A stretch of DNA of 64,000 nucleotides, from contig CAYRMD010000015.1 of NCBI GenBank assembly GCA_964425225.1, forward strand, positions 9,285 through 73,284, read 5' to 3'. This DNA comes from BPJU01 sp964425225 (lineage in GTDB: Bacteria; Planctomycetota; Planctomycetia; Pirellulales; Pirellulaceae). The notes under the pieces were generated by a model. That model was not told the DNA's origin. It did not search any database and was given only the letters and a program-made list of their open reading frames with translations. Positions 47,000 to 54,812 of the stretch are shown piece by piece (positions within the stretch are counted from its first letter, which is position 1; every line of letters begins with the position of its first letter). Made by a program: the position numbers and the translations under genes.

Positions 47000-47045
47000 A
47001 GGGTACTTGGCAAAGTGGTACATATTATACATATTTAACGCCTGG
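47000..47045. promoter_or_regulatory. AT-rich control region between aldo/keto reductase and Rrf2 regulator
   Basis: In an otherwise GC-rich gap, 47018-47040 reads GTACATATTATACATATTTA, with two ACATAT units three bases apart. Read on the minus strand it contains TATAAT, a possible -10 for the aldo/keto reductase. It could also be an operator for the Rrf2 protein encoded just downstream. This rests on base composition and position only. Confidence 0.35.
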
Positions 47046-47058
47046 CGGGAGTCGCTCC

Positions 47059-47526
47059 ATGCGTCTTGCGCTCCACACCGACTATGCCCTCCGCACATTG
47101 ATGTACCTGGCTGTCGTCGGACGACGAGCCACGGCACGTGAGGTCGCCGAATTCTATGGAATTTCCACCGACCATGTGGCCAAAGTGGTGAACCAGTTAG
47201 CCCGGCGAGGTTTTGTTCACAGTGTGCGTGGGGCGGGCGGCGGTATTTGGCTGAGCCGGCCGGCGGAACACATTTCCGTCGGCGAAGTGATCCAAGCCAT
47301 GGAAGGTGCCTTGCACTTGCTGGACTGCGCCGGCTCGGAAGGTGTTTGTGTCATCGAGTCGTATTGCAAGCTCCGGCGTGTGCTCCAGGAGGCCGAACGG
47401 CGGCAAGTCGAATACCTCCAGAGCGTCAAACTCAGTGACGTTCTGCCTCAGCCGCAACAAATCGTGCGCACGCGACGCGACTCGCGCCAGGCGGCTCCAC
47501 GGGGGCGCCGCCAGAAACGTTCCTAA
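47059..47526 (+). CDS. Rrf2-family regulator, NsrR-like [Fe-S] sensor
   Basis: 155 residues. Winged helix at the N-terminus (HTDYALRTLMYLAVV ... ATAREVAEFYGISTDHVAKVVNQLARRGFV) with the basic wing SVRGAGGGIWLSRP. Three Cys, C90, C97 and C103 (DCAGSEGVCVIESYC), match the cluster ligands of NsrR (C91, C96, C102 in E. coli) with one extra residue in the first gap, so an Fe-S cluster sensing nitric oxide or redox state is likely. The last 25 residues are basic and disordered. GGGAG lies nine bases before ATG 47059. A DUF3365 heme protein follows 23 bases downstream in the same transcript. Confidence 0.9.
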   Translation: MRLALHTDYALRTLMYLAVVGRRATAREVAEFYGISTDHVAKVVNQLARRGFVHSVRGAGGGIWLSRPAEHISVGEVIQAMEGALHLLDCAGSEGVCVIESYCKLRRVLQEAERRQVEYLQSVKLSDVLPQPQQIVRTRRDSRQAAPRGRRQKRS

Positions 47527-47549
47527 CTAAAGCTGTGGAGGTCCAAATG

Positions 47550-48071
47550 ATGCTGCACAACAGGTTGAAGATGGCTGTCGCCGGAGTGCTCGCGGTCGCC
47601 ATGGGCTGGGTGACCCCAAATGGTTCGGGTGATGAGCCGGATCCGGCAGTGGAACGGACGCGAAAAACGGTTCGCATGCTCGACGACGTCTATAAAACGG
47701 CGGTGGTGCTCATCACCGACAAATACGTCCATGATGAAGGCGATTTCCCCGCCGGAAGCGCCGCGATCGCTTTATTCGATGTGATCCGCAAGAAAGGTTG
47801 GCACGACGTTCGGTTACTGGACGTAAGCGGTGAGCCCTACAACGATGCCAATGTTCCACGCGATGTGTTCGAAAAAGAAGCCGCGCGGCAGTTGCTAAAT
47901 GGTCAAAACTATGTCGAAAAAATCGAATCAACCTCCGATGGCAGGTACTTGCGAGCCGCTACGGCCATTCCCGTTGTGATGCCCAAGTGCGCCATGTGCC
48001 ACCCGCACTACAAAGACGTACCCACGGGTCGAGCCGTCGGGATGCTGAGCTATCGGCTCCGTATCGAATAG
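47550..48071 (+). CDS. DUF3365 (Tll0287-like) exported heme c protein
   Basis: 173 residues. ATG 47550 is seven bases after GGAGGT; ATG 47547 is only four away. A signal peptide (LKMAVAGVLAVAMGWVTPNG) leads to a PAS-like DUF3365 domain, with the heme c motif CAMCH at 147-151 near the C-terminus and the framing PYNDANVPRDVFEKEAA and GRYLRAATAIPV. Such domains are thought to act as redox or gas sensors or as periplasmic cytochromes. Co-transcription with an NsrR-like regulator and a strong terminator 70 bases downstream define a two-gene NO/redox-related operon. Confidence 0.88.
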   Translation: MLHNRLKMAVAGVLAVAMGWVTPNGSGDEPDPAVERTRKTVRMLDDVYKTAVVLITDKYVHDEGDFPAGSAAIALFDVIRKKGWHDVRLLDVSGEPYNDANVPRDVFEKEAARQLLNGQNYVEKIESTSDGRYLRAATAIPVVMPKCAMCHPHYKDVPTGRAVGMLSYRLRIE

Positions 48072-48140
48072 CAACCGGGGTGCCGGTGCGTGCATCGCAC
48101 ATCGACTCGCGGCACGCCAAGCGACACGTGTGTTTCATGC

Positions 48141-48188
48141 GAGCGATCGGGGTTCCTGGGGGCGGCCCCTCCCGGTCGCTCCTTTTTT
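48141..48188 (+). terminator. rho-independent terminator of the rrf2-DUF3365 operon
   Basis: Stem GAGCGA...TCGCTC extends inward through a T-G wobble and CGGG/CCCG, giving about 11 pairs, and is followed by CTTTTTT at 48182-48188. It lies 70 bases after the DUF3365 stop. Confidence 0.85.
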
Positions 48189-48422
48189 AACTGGATATTC
48201 CGAAGCCATTTCGAAGCGCGAACCGAACTTTTGGACCACGTTTGGCGCGGCCCGACACATCAGAGCGGTTACCGTAAAGAAGCGGCCACATGTGTATTCA
48301 CATTACTCTGCGCCTTTGCTGTACGGCCTGAAAAACCAGCCGAATCACGCGGCTAGTCGTATCAGCCACCAGGTGAGGGCAAGGACTTTTTCCAAGTTTC
48401 GATCGCCATCGCTAACCTCGTT

Positions 48423-49600
48423 TCATTCATTTTCTAGGATCTTTTGACGAAAGGCTTTGCGGCGATCGCCGGGGGAAGCTCTTTGTTGAAGGTCATCCCG
48501 GGGCGAGTCGCTACCGTCGCAAAGCTCCGGGTGCGAAAGCCCCCAAGAGCACAGCTCGATGAACGTATGCAGCCATAAAATCACATGAAATGCGCCGGCA
48601 TTGCTCCACAGGTTACGCACCTGTGGTTGCCTAGCCCCTAAACTTCCTTCAGGCCCTTAAATCTCTGCTTGATGGTCCACCGGTCGGCGAACGCTTTCAG
48701 AATCTCTTTGACACAAGCATTCGGATCGGCGCAGTAAATGGCACACCAATCTTCCCTCACCCTAACCAGCACCACGCGAATCACGCCGCCAGACAATGGA
48801 TGCGTTGCTAGGAAGCTCTTGGAGCTTAAGGTCACCTCTTTGTTCTACAATGTATATCGAATCTTCCGCCAACCACGCCCCTCTGTGGGGCATGCTCGGC
48901 GAGGTCAATGGGCTCCGGGCCATACTTCCGCGGACGTCCGTGACGCGCCTCACTTTCGAAACCGGTGGGGGAAAACTCCTCGGGTAGGAAGTCTTCTGCA
49001 ACCGACTGAACAGCGTCACACCTTGCTCGAGCAAGCGACGGAACAAGGAACGATTGGCATACTCCCCGTCGAACAAAACCGACACCCTTTTCCGTACAGC
49101 TTTCACGACATCGGCCGCACGTTCGATTAACTCGGCTGCCTGCTTGAGCGTGGTGTGAAACTTCCCACCGCGCTCCGCCGGAATCGAGTTCAACGACGGC
49201 TTCCGTAAGTAAAGCAGCGTCTCCAACGGCAAGACCAAAGGACCAGATTCCAGATGCCGCACTGCCAGCGATAACGTCATCCAGATGTGACCATAGAGAA
49301 ATTCCTCATTGGCTGTGCCAGGACTGCGGTTGCGATGCACATTGGGTCTCTGCACACATTGAACATATCGCTTCGTAGGCGCACCATTTACCACCAGAAG
49401 CACGCGATCTGCAAGTGGCAGCTTCTCCTGTACAAACTCCAGCACTGTGCAAGACACATCTTTGAGCTTCTTCCGCACGGAGTTTAGAAAGTACTAGTAC
49501 TCTGGGTAGCCGGTGCTGAAGAGCGACGGCCGTAGCCGATTGTTGACGGTGCGAGTGCCTTGCGTGAAAAGTATCCCGGCCAGACTTTGGGGGCAGTCGC
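48423..49600 (-). pseudogene. DDE transposase (IS4/IS701-like), heavily decayed
   Basis: Read leftward, family-like sequence runs through several frames. The N-terminal part (GTRTVNNRLRPSLFSTGYPEY) ends in a TAG at ~49495 and resumes as YFLNSVRKKLKD and APTKRYVQCVQRPNVHRN. The core EEFLYGHIWMTLSLAVRH, LLYLRKPS and VLFDGEYANRSLFRRLLEQGV is followed by a frameshift near 48830, then SKSFLATHPLSGGVIRVVLV and CADPNACVKEILKAFADRW. KEV-TAG at 48638 plus a one-base deletion leads to VRNLWSNAGAFHVILW. The usual DDTP is NGAP and the expected IEQ Glu is Lys, so two of three catalytic residues are lost. The left and right ends, and any terminal repeats, were not defined. Confidence 0.82.
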
Positions 49601-50128
49601 CAGCGATTGCGGTCGTCCAAGGCGCCCACTAGCCGTTGGGTTCCTTCATCCCACAGCTTCGGAAACGCAAAAATTGCTACGGTCCATCCGTGGCCCGCCC
49701 GTAACTGGACATGATTTTCCCTTAAAGAGTGTCGAGAGCGCATTTTTACGGGAAACCATGTCTTTCAGAGAGTGCGGCATACGCGCAAAAGAGCGATCCG
49801 TAATGGCTAGATGGTGGGGCGGTTTGCGGAAAAGCCCTTTCCCACTCGGCGCGGTCCAAAGCATGGAAATACGCGGCCGGCCGTTGCATCATTGTCTCGC
49901 CACGAGCATCACCAAGTATCTTGAAGTACCAAAAATGGCAAGAGGCGAGCTTTGCAATAACGTCTCAACCGGCCTTCGCCTGCCCTCCTTACGCAGGGCC
50001 ATTGAATCGCTGCGCCTTTGTGCCCTCTTCGCAGATCCTGAGCACCCGGCCTATTTGCGCGCTCGATTTGCCGCCGAGCGGTAACGTAAAGCCGGCGCGT
50101 AGTCTTCAACTTGCGGCACTGGCGACCG
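49601..50128. other. intergenic, possibly remnant of the transposon
   Basis: About 530 bases right of the transposase pseudogene. Short frames on both strands show no reliable match; the first 150 bases may be the decayed transposase N-terminus. Confidence 0.35.
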
Positions 50129-50914
50129 TCATCCCAACAGCAACCCCTCGGCTTTCACCACGGTCCCACAATGGACTAATTCGCGCCCGTTGGTAGTGGC
50201 TACGCACAAGGCTCCGCTTGGGTCGATTCCTTGGCACTGGCCGACCAATAGACGTTTACCCACGTCGATTTCCACATAGCGTCCTACCAAAATGCAGTGG
50301 TAACGCCACTCGTCGAAGAACCGATCCCGGTCCTTGGACAGGAGTTCGAGCACCTGGAACCATTCACTGAGGATGTCAATTACGAGGGGGACCCGCGGAA
50401 GGTACTCGCCACAAGCATCGATCCACGAAGTCGCTCGTTGTTGAATGTCACCCGGGGCATCTTTGAGTGAGTTGTTGATATTCAGTCCGACGCCGATAAC
50501 ATATCGCGGATGAAACGACGCGGCTTTTTCGACGAGAATCCCGCCGAGTTTTCGGTCGGCCATCCACACGTCATTGGGCCACTTGAGTCCAACCGCGCTT
50601 TTTGGGTGTCGCTGCTCCAATGCGCGCGTCACCGCTAAACCAGCAGCCAGCGGAAGGAGCGAATCCGGTACGCCACGCAGCGAAGCGTTCGATGGTACCC
50701 ACGAAAACGTCAAAGCGCCCTCGGCGGCCCACCACCGATTGCTTCCCCGCCCCCGACCGCGGAGCTGATGGCGTGTCAAAACCAAGAAGGGCGAATCGTC
50801 GACCCGAGTGCGGCATCGGTCCAGCGCTACATCGTTAGTAGAGCCGATCGTCTCATGATAGACCAAATGCGCCGGATGAATCGCAGCCGCCAGTCGACCT
50901 AAGTCCCAATCCAT
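50129..50914 (-). CDS. birA: biotin--[acetyl-CoA-carboxylase] ligase
   Basis: 261 residues from ATG 50914 (MDWDLGRLAAAIHP); the frame is open further upstream into the polyprenyl synthetase gene and GTG 50998 is an alternative start. It joins biotin to the carboxyl carrier protein through biotinyl-AMP. Motifs: ETIGSTND, HQLRGRGRGSNRWWAAEGAL (biotinyl-AMP loop), LKWPNDVW and RKLGGILVE, VIGVGLNINN, and a C-terminal SH3-like domain (VGKRLLVGQCQGIDPSGAL). The N-terminal DNA-binding domain of E. coli BirA is missing, so it is the monofunctional form. Last gene of the leftward moaC - polyprenyl synthetase - birA cluster. Confidence 0.92.
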   Translation of the reverse strand: MDWDLGRLAAAIHPAHLVYHETIGSTNDVALDRCRTRVDDSPFLVLTRHQLRGRGRGSNRWWAAEGALTFSWVPSNASLRGVPDSLLPLAAGLAVTRALEQRHPKSAVGLKWPNDVWMADRKLGGILVEKAASFHPRYVIGVGLNINNSLKDAPGDIQQRATSWIDACGEYLPRVPLVIDILSEWFQVLELLSKDRDRFFDEWRYHCILVGRYVEIDVGKRLLVGQCQGIDPSGALCVATTNGRELVHCGTVVKAEGLLLG

Positions 50915-50991
50915 GGCTGGTCCACACCGTGATAGATACCGCACCACACCGCAGGGCGACGAAAACTTACGCTCCTTCCCTTCGGCCGTGA

Positions 50992-52050
50992 TTAACACGG
51001 GCGATCCAAAACAAAATCGATGATACCATGCAGCGCAGCGACGCTCGGCGAATGTTCGTAAAGTCTCAATGTCTGGCGTGCCAAGTCGGCATACTTTGCG
51101 GCACGCTGCCAGGAACGCTGTAGCGCCCCCGTTTCCTCCAAACAAGACAACCAGTAGTCCATGGTGCTTGCCAACGGCCGCCCGTGGGCCTGCTTGGATC
51201 CGCCACTAGCGGCGCTCGTATAAAAGCCGTCATTCGAATCGAACCGCGCAGCTAAATCCCGTCGGCGATCCGGTGAGAGCTTTTGCCAAAGATAAATCCA
51301 CGGGAGGCTAACGACCCGCTGAGCAGCATCACGTCCTAACGACTTCCCTGCCACGGATTCGTTTCCCAATAAATCGAGTAGATCATCTGTAATCTGAAAA
51401 GCAATACCCAGCACACGCCCAAATTCAGCCCAACGTGTAACCTCTATTTCCGGTTTGTCGGCCAACAGGGCTCCCAGCTCACAACTACATGCACACAAGG
51501 CGCCTGTCTTTGCCGAGACGATTTCCAGGTATTGAGGTTCCTCCAGGTCAAGCATTCCTCGAGCCCAGTGCTGCCGCAATTCGCCGGCGCAAACGGTGTT
51601 GGTAGCTCGACCGATTCGAGCGCAGGCCCCGGCATTTCCCGTCGAGGAAGCAAGGTAAAAAGCGTGAGAGAAAAGGTAGTCGCCCAGTAAAATCGCTACG
51701 GAATGCCCCCAGCGGACATTTACCGTCGTTAGATGTCGCCGCAAAACTGCTTCATCTAATACGTCATCATGTAGCAGCGTGGCTGTGTGGATCATTTCCA
51801 CTACAGCCGCCATCACATGATGCGCGGGGGTGACCGCCCCGCAGACCTTGGCTACCAGCAATAGCAGGGCCGGGCGCAGGCGTTTGCCACCCAGTTGGCG
51901 AGCGTGTTGCAAGAGCGGTCCCAACTGGGGGTCGGCCGTTGCAAGTTCGCGCGCTAAAATCGCTTCGACTTGCTCCAGATCCGAGACGATCGGCTGATAG
52001 AGCCTTTCTAACAGCGCGCGACGCGGGTTAGCTGGAGCATCGGTCGTCAC
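50992..52050 (-). CDS. polyprenyl (E-isoprenyl) diphosphate synthase family protein
   Basis: 352 residues from GTG 52050, which overlaps the moaC stop as GTGA with GAGGAG just upstream, a typical coupled start. Motifs: GGKRLRPALLLL, the first Asp-rich LLHDDVLDEAVLRR, KTGAL, and the second FQITDDLLDLLG. Chain elongation of isopentenyl units for quinone or lipid carriers is expected. The C-terminal region (~270-352, WLSCLEETGALQRSWQRAAKYADLARQTL) is longer than in octaprenyl synthases and lacks the usual KXXXD end. The product length cannot be told. Confidence 0.92.
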   Translation of the reverse strand: MTTDAPANPRRALLERLYQPIVSDLEQVEAILARELATADPQLGPLLQHARQLGGKRLRPALLLLVAKVCGAVTPAHHVMAAVVEMIHTATLLHDDVLDEAVLRRHLTTVNVRWGHSVAILLGDYLFSHAFYLASSTGNAGACARIGRATNTVCAGELRQHWARGMLDLEEPQYLEIVSAKTGALCACSCELGALLADKPEIEVTRWAEFGRVLGIAFQITDDLLDLLGNESVAGKSLGRDAAQRVVSLPWIYLWQKLSPDRRRDLAARFDSNDGFYTSAASGGSKQAHGRPLASTMDYWLSCLEETGALQRSWQRAAKYADLARQTLRLYEHSPSVAALHGIIDFVLDRPC

Positions 52051-52535
52051 GTCGTCTCCTCGCGTCGAAACAGCCCCGAGCGACCACCGGACTTCTCTTC
52101 CAATTGGATCGACGCGATGACCATCGACCGATCCACCGCCTTGCACATATCATAAATGGTCAAAGCAGCCACCGCCGCCGCGGTCATCGCCTCCATTTCC
52201 ACCCCGGTTTTGGCCTCGGTCATTGCCTGCGCGACGATCTTCAAGTGTCGATCGTCTGCGAACTCGAACTCCACCGTCACCGCGTCCAGCGGCAAAAGAT
52301 GGCACAGCGGGATAAGTTCCGCGGTTCGTTTAGCGGCTAGGATACCGGCTAAGCGAGCCACCTGGCAGACGTCCCCTTTGGCAATGGCACGCTCCTTGAT
52401 CTGCTTGAGCGTATGAGGCTCCATACACACCAGAGCACTGGCTCGTGCCACGCGGCGCGTAACCGGCTTGTCGGATACGTCCACCATCCGAATGGCACCG
52501 CTCTCGTCAAAATGCGTGAACTCGTTCGAACTCAT
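52047..52535 (-). CDS. moaC: cyclic pyranopterin monophosphate synthase MoaC
   Basis: 162 residues, the normal MoaC size. Second step of molybdenum cofactor synthesis, with MoaA, not present in this window. Conserved parts: HFDESGAIRMVDVSDKPVTRR, GDVCQVARLAGILAAKRT, the substrate loop LIPLCHLLPLD, TGVEMEAMTAAAVAALTIYDMCKAVDR and the C-terminal KSGGRSG. First gene of the cluster leading into the polyprenyl synthetase by a four-base overlap. Its ribosome-binding site is weak (GGGAA directly before ATG 52535). Confidence 0.95.
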   Translation of the reverse strand: MSSNEFTHFDESGAIRMVDVSDKPVTRRVARASALVCMEPHTLKQIKERAIAKGDVCQVARLAGILAAKRTAELIPLCHLLPLDAVTVEFEFADDRHLKIVAQAMTEAKTGVEMEAMTAAAVAALTIYDMCKAVDRSMVIASIQLEEKSGGRSGLFRREETT

Positions 52536-52839
52536 TTCCCGAAACCAGCCTGCGTATGCCGGACACCTGCTTAGTCACGAATGGCGGTATTCTATCAACG
52601 ATCCAGTAACCGTGGACAGGACCGATCGTCGGGCGGCTACTTATCCTGTACTTAACCGCAGAAGCGCGGCAACTTTCACCTGCACCGCCACCGGCACGCC
52701 CGTACGTCTTCAAGGAACGGCAGGCGGCGGAGCGTACCGACCGAGCCCTATACATCTATTGGTGTGTGGAAAAGTACATCGTTCGTGCAGACACACAGAG
52801 CTTCGTGGGGACCAAGCGGCGCACGGAGAAAAGCGACAG

Positions 52840-52863
52840 AAAAAGCCAGGGGGATTCCCTGGC
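52840..52863 (-). terminator. rho-independent terminator of the HTH-receiver gene
   Basis: On the minus strand the stem GCCAGGG/CCCTGGC (seven pairs) is followed at once by TTTTT. It lies 110 bases after the stop of the leftward HTH-receiver gene. Confidence 0.8.
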
Positions 52864-52904
52864 CATAGCAGAACTAGGACGATGTCTCAGCTGGCGTATG
52901 GTGG

Positions 52905-52929
52905 CCGTCACGGGGGTCCGCCGTGACGG
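52905..52929 (-). other. strong nine-base-pair hairpin without T-run
   Basis: CCGTCACGG...CCGTGACGG pairs perfectly with a seven-base loop, about 45 bases after the HTH-receiver stop. It has no T-run, so it may stabilise the 3' end of the transcript ahead of the true terminator. Confidence 0.55.
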
Positions 52930-52972
52930 TGGATCAAGGGGGAAGCGGCGACCGAGTGGAATCTAGCGGTGG

Positions 52973-53545
52973 TCAAACCAGCTCCTTTTTCGCCCCAATC
53001 AGGGTGCGCAACCGTTCGGCGAGCAAGCGAGCGTCGAACGGTTTCTTGAACGTTTCGTTGATGTTGGAGCGGTCGATGTTCGATGCGCTGCCGTCGTCCG
53101 GCAACAGGGCAATGAGGATCGTATCGGCGAAGTCAGCGTTCTTTCGCAGATTTTGGCAGATCTGTTGCGCTTCCACGCGGCCGATCGAGAAATCGACGAT
53201 GATGCAATCCGGATGGAAACTTTCGGCCTGAATCCCAGCCTCAAAACCGCTGGCGGCTGTCGCGACTTTGAACGACTTTTCTGGTGGCAATTCCCGCTTC
53301 AGGTTCTCAATGAGGATCTGATCTTGGGCCACGATGAGCACCTTGGCGAGGGTTTCATCTTCCAAGTCGCCCAAGGGCATGCCGTGTTCCTTCAAGAATT
53401 TGATCAGATACTCACGCGGGATGCGGCGGTCTTGAGATCCGGGGATCCGGTAGCCTTTCAGGCGCCCCGAGTCGAACCATTTGCTGACCGTGCGCGGGGC
53501 CACTTTACAGATCTTGGCGACCTGTCCAGTAGTGAAAACCTTCAT
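52973..53545 (-). CDS. excisionase/MerR-type HTH plus response-regulator receiver
   Basis: 190 residues from ATG 53545, with GGAGAG six bases upstream; the longer start at 53587 adds 14 residues. N-terminal helix-turn-helix of the excisionase/MerR type (~3-55: VFTTGQVAKICKVAPRTVSKWFDSGRL, IPGSQDRRIPREYLIKFL). Residues ~66-187 are a receiver domain with VLIVAQDQ at the position of the acidic pocket, so one acid is lost, IIVDFSIG carrying the candidate phospho-Asp, and the KKPFD motif. HTH before receiver is the reverse of the usual order and is seen in planctomycetes. No histidine kinase lies nearby. Confidence 0.88.
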   Translation of the reverse strand: MKVFTTGQVAKICKVAPRTVSKWFDSGRLKGYRIPGSQDRRIPREYLIKFLKEHGMPLGDLEDETLAKVLIVAQDQILIENLKRELPPEKSFKVATAASGFEAGIQAESFHPDCIIVDFSIGRVEAQQICQNLRKNADFADTILIALLPDDGSASNIDRSNINETFKKPFDARLLAERLRTLIGAKKELV

Positions 53546-54812
53546 CGCAGGCTCTCCATTCGTCAATCGTTTGACTTTCATGCTCAAGTTCGGCCATGTG
53601 TGGGCGAACCGAGCGGATCTAGCCCCTTGTTCGCGCCGGTTGACTCGCTACGCCAACCGTACCGGCTGTGGGGACCGGTTTAACACGAACACCTGGGTCG
53701 GGGCAAACGGTGGTTTTGCTTCTGTCGCAGAATCGCAGTTCCCTCTGTTCTGCACCTCAGCAGTTACTTCGGCACGTTGGGCAGGGAAAATTGGGAATTT
53801 CCGTTCGACCGGCTTACACGGCATCTTGGGAATTCCCCACGCCCAAGCGCGACGTCGCAGCAGAGAAACACCAAAAGTCAGCTTGCGCGGTATGCTTACC
53901 GCAAGCCGGCAATCGGAGCGCCGACGGCGCCCCGGCAGGTGCCCCCCTGCGGATGTCCTGATGGGGCCAATCCGTTTGCCGAACCATCAACTGCGGTGGT
54001 TCGTCAACGGCGCCTCATCAGGAACCATCCGCAAGTTAATTTCGAATAGAGTGCGCGGCGTTCTTTAACTCGTTTGCACAACAGGCTTGACAAGTCCTCG
54101 TTACCGGCTTTTCCCAACCGATACGGTTAGCCGAATCGTTACAACCGGCACTCCAGCGTGAATGGTGCATCCAAAGGTGCTGGACCTAGCATGGTGCTAC
54201 GATGAGCCGAGGCACCACGGTCGGCTATTGAACGTTCCCGCTGGCTATCTTAATGCTACGCTACAACCGGCGTCAGGAACGGGAAAAGCGGATAAATCGC
54301 TCGTTGAGTCGTGCGATGGTCCGCGTCGCGACGTCGGGTGCACAGGCGTGCATTTTGGTTGTACGTGCATAACCTCATCGTATTAACAACGTACCGCAAA
54401 TTGTGAGTTTTCCGAAAAGGAGGGCATCCGTCGAGCTGCGTCGTTTGCGCCGTGCGCTGGCGTGGCGAACGTCGGGGGACGCGCGGCGAAGAAAACCTAC
54501 CTTGGCAGGGGCGGCTCCTCGATCTGCCATCTGACAGGAGCCGGCTCGCAACTCGCCCGGCTGCAAGCAACAGCTTCGATTGGCTAAGGTACCGCTCCGT
54601 GACGGTCGCGGATCTCTAAAGCTGCGGCTCGATCTACCTTTCCTGGACGAATCGAAACGTTGACCACGTACTCTTCCACATATAGGGATGGGGATACGGC
54701 CAACCCGGACAGTAGTTCGCGTTCCAGATCCGTCGCAACTACCATTCACAGGCAGAGGCCTGTTGCATACCCACCGAGTAAACAAGTCGCCGAGTTGTGT
54801 TGGGAGTAGAAT
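53546..54812. other. long intergenic region, no gene recognised
   Basis: About 1.27 kb between two leftward genes. Frames such as those near 53670-53960 and 54260-54780 lack family resemblance and ribosome-binding sites. The right-hand part reads in several frames as Arg-rich, as is usual for non-coding GC-rich DNA. Nothing is claimed. Confidence 0.4.

Larger units (their letters stand above)
52536..52972. other. intergenic with two hairpins
   Basis: About 440 bases between the HTH-receiver gene and moaC, both leftward. It holds the terminator at 52840-52863, a second hairpin at 52905-52929 and, between 52540 and 52830, the probable moaC promoter, which I could not identify. Confidence 0.5.
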
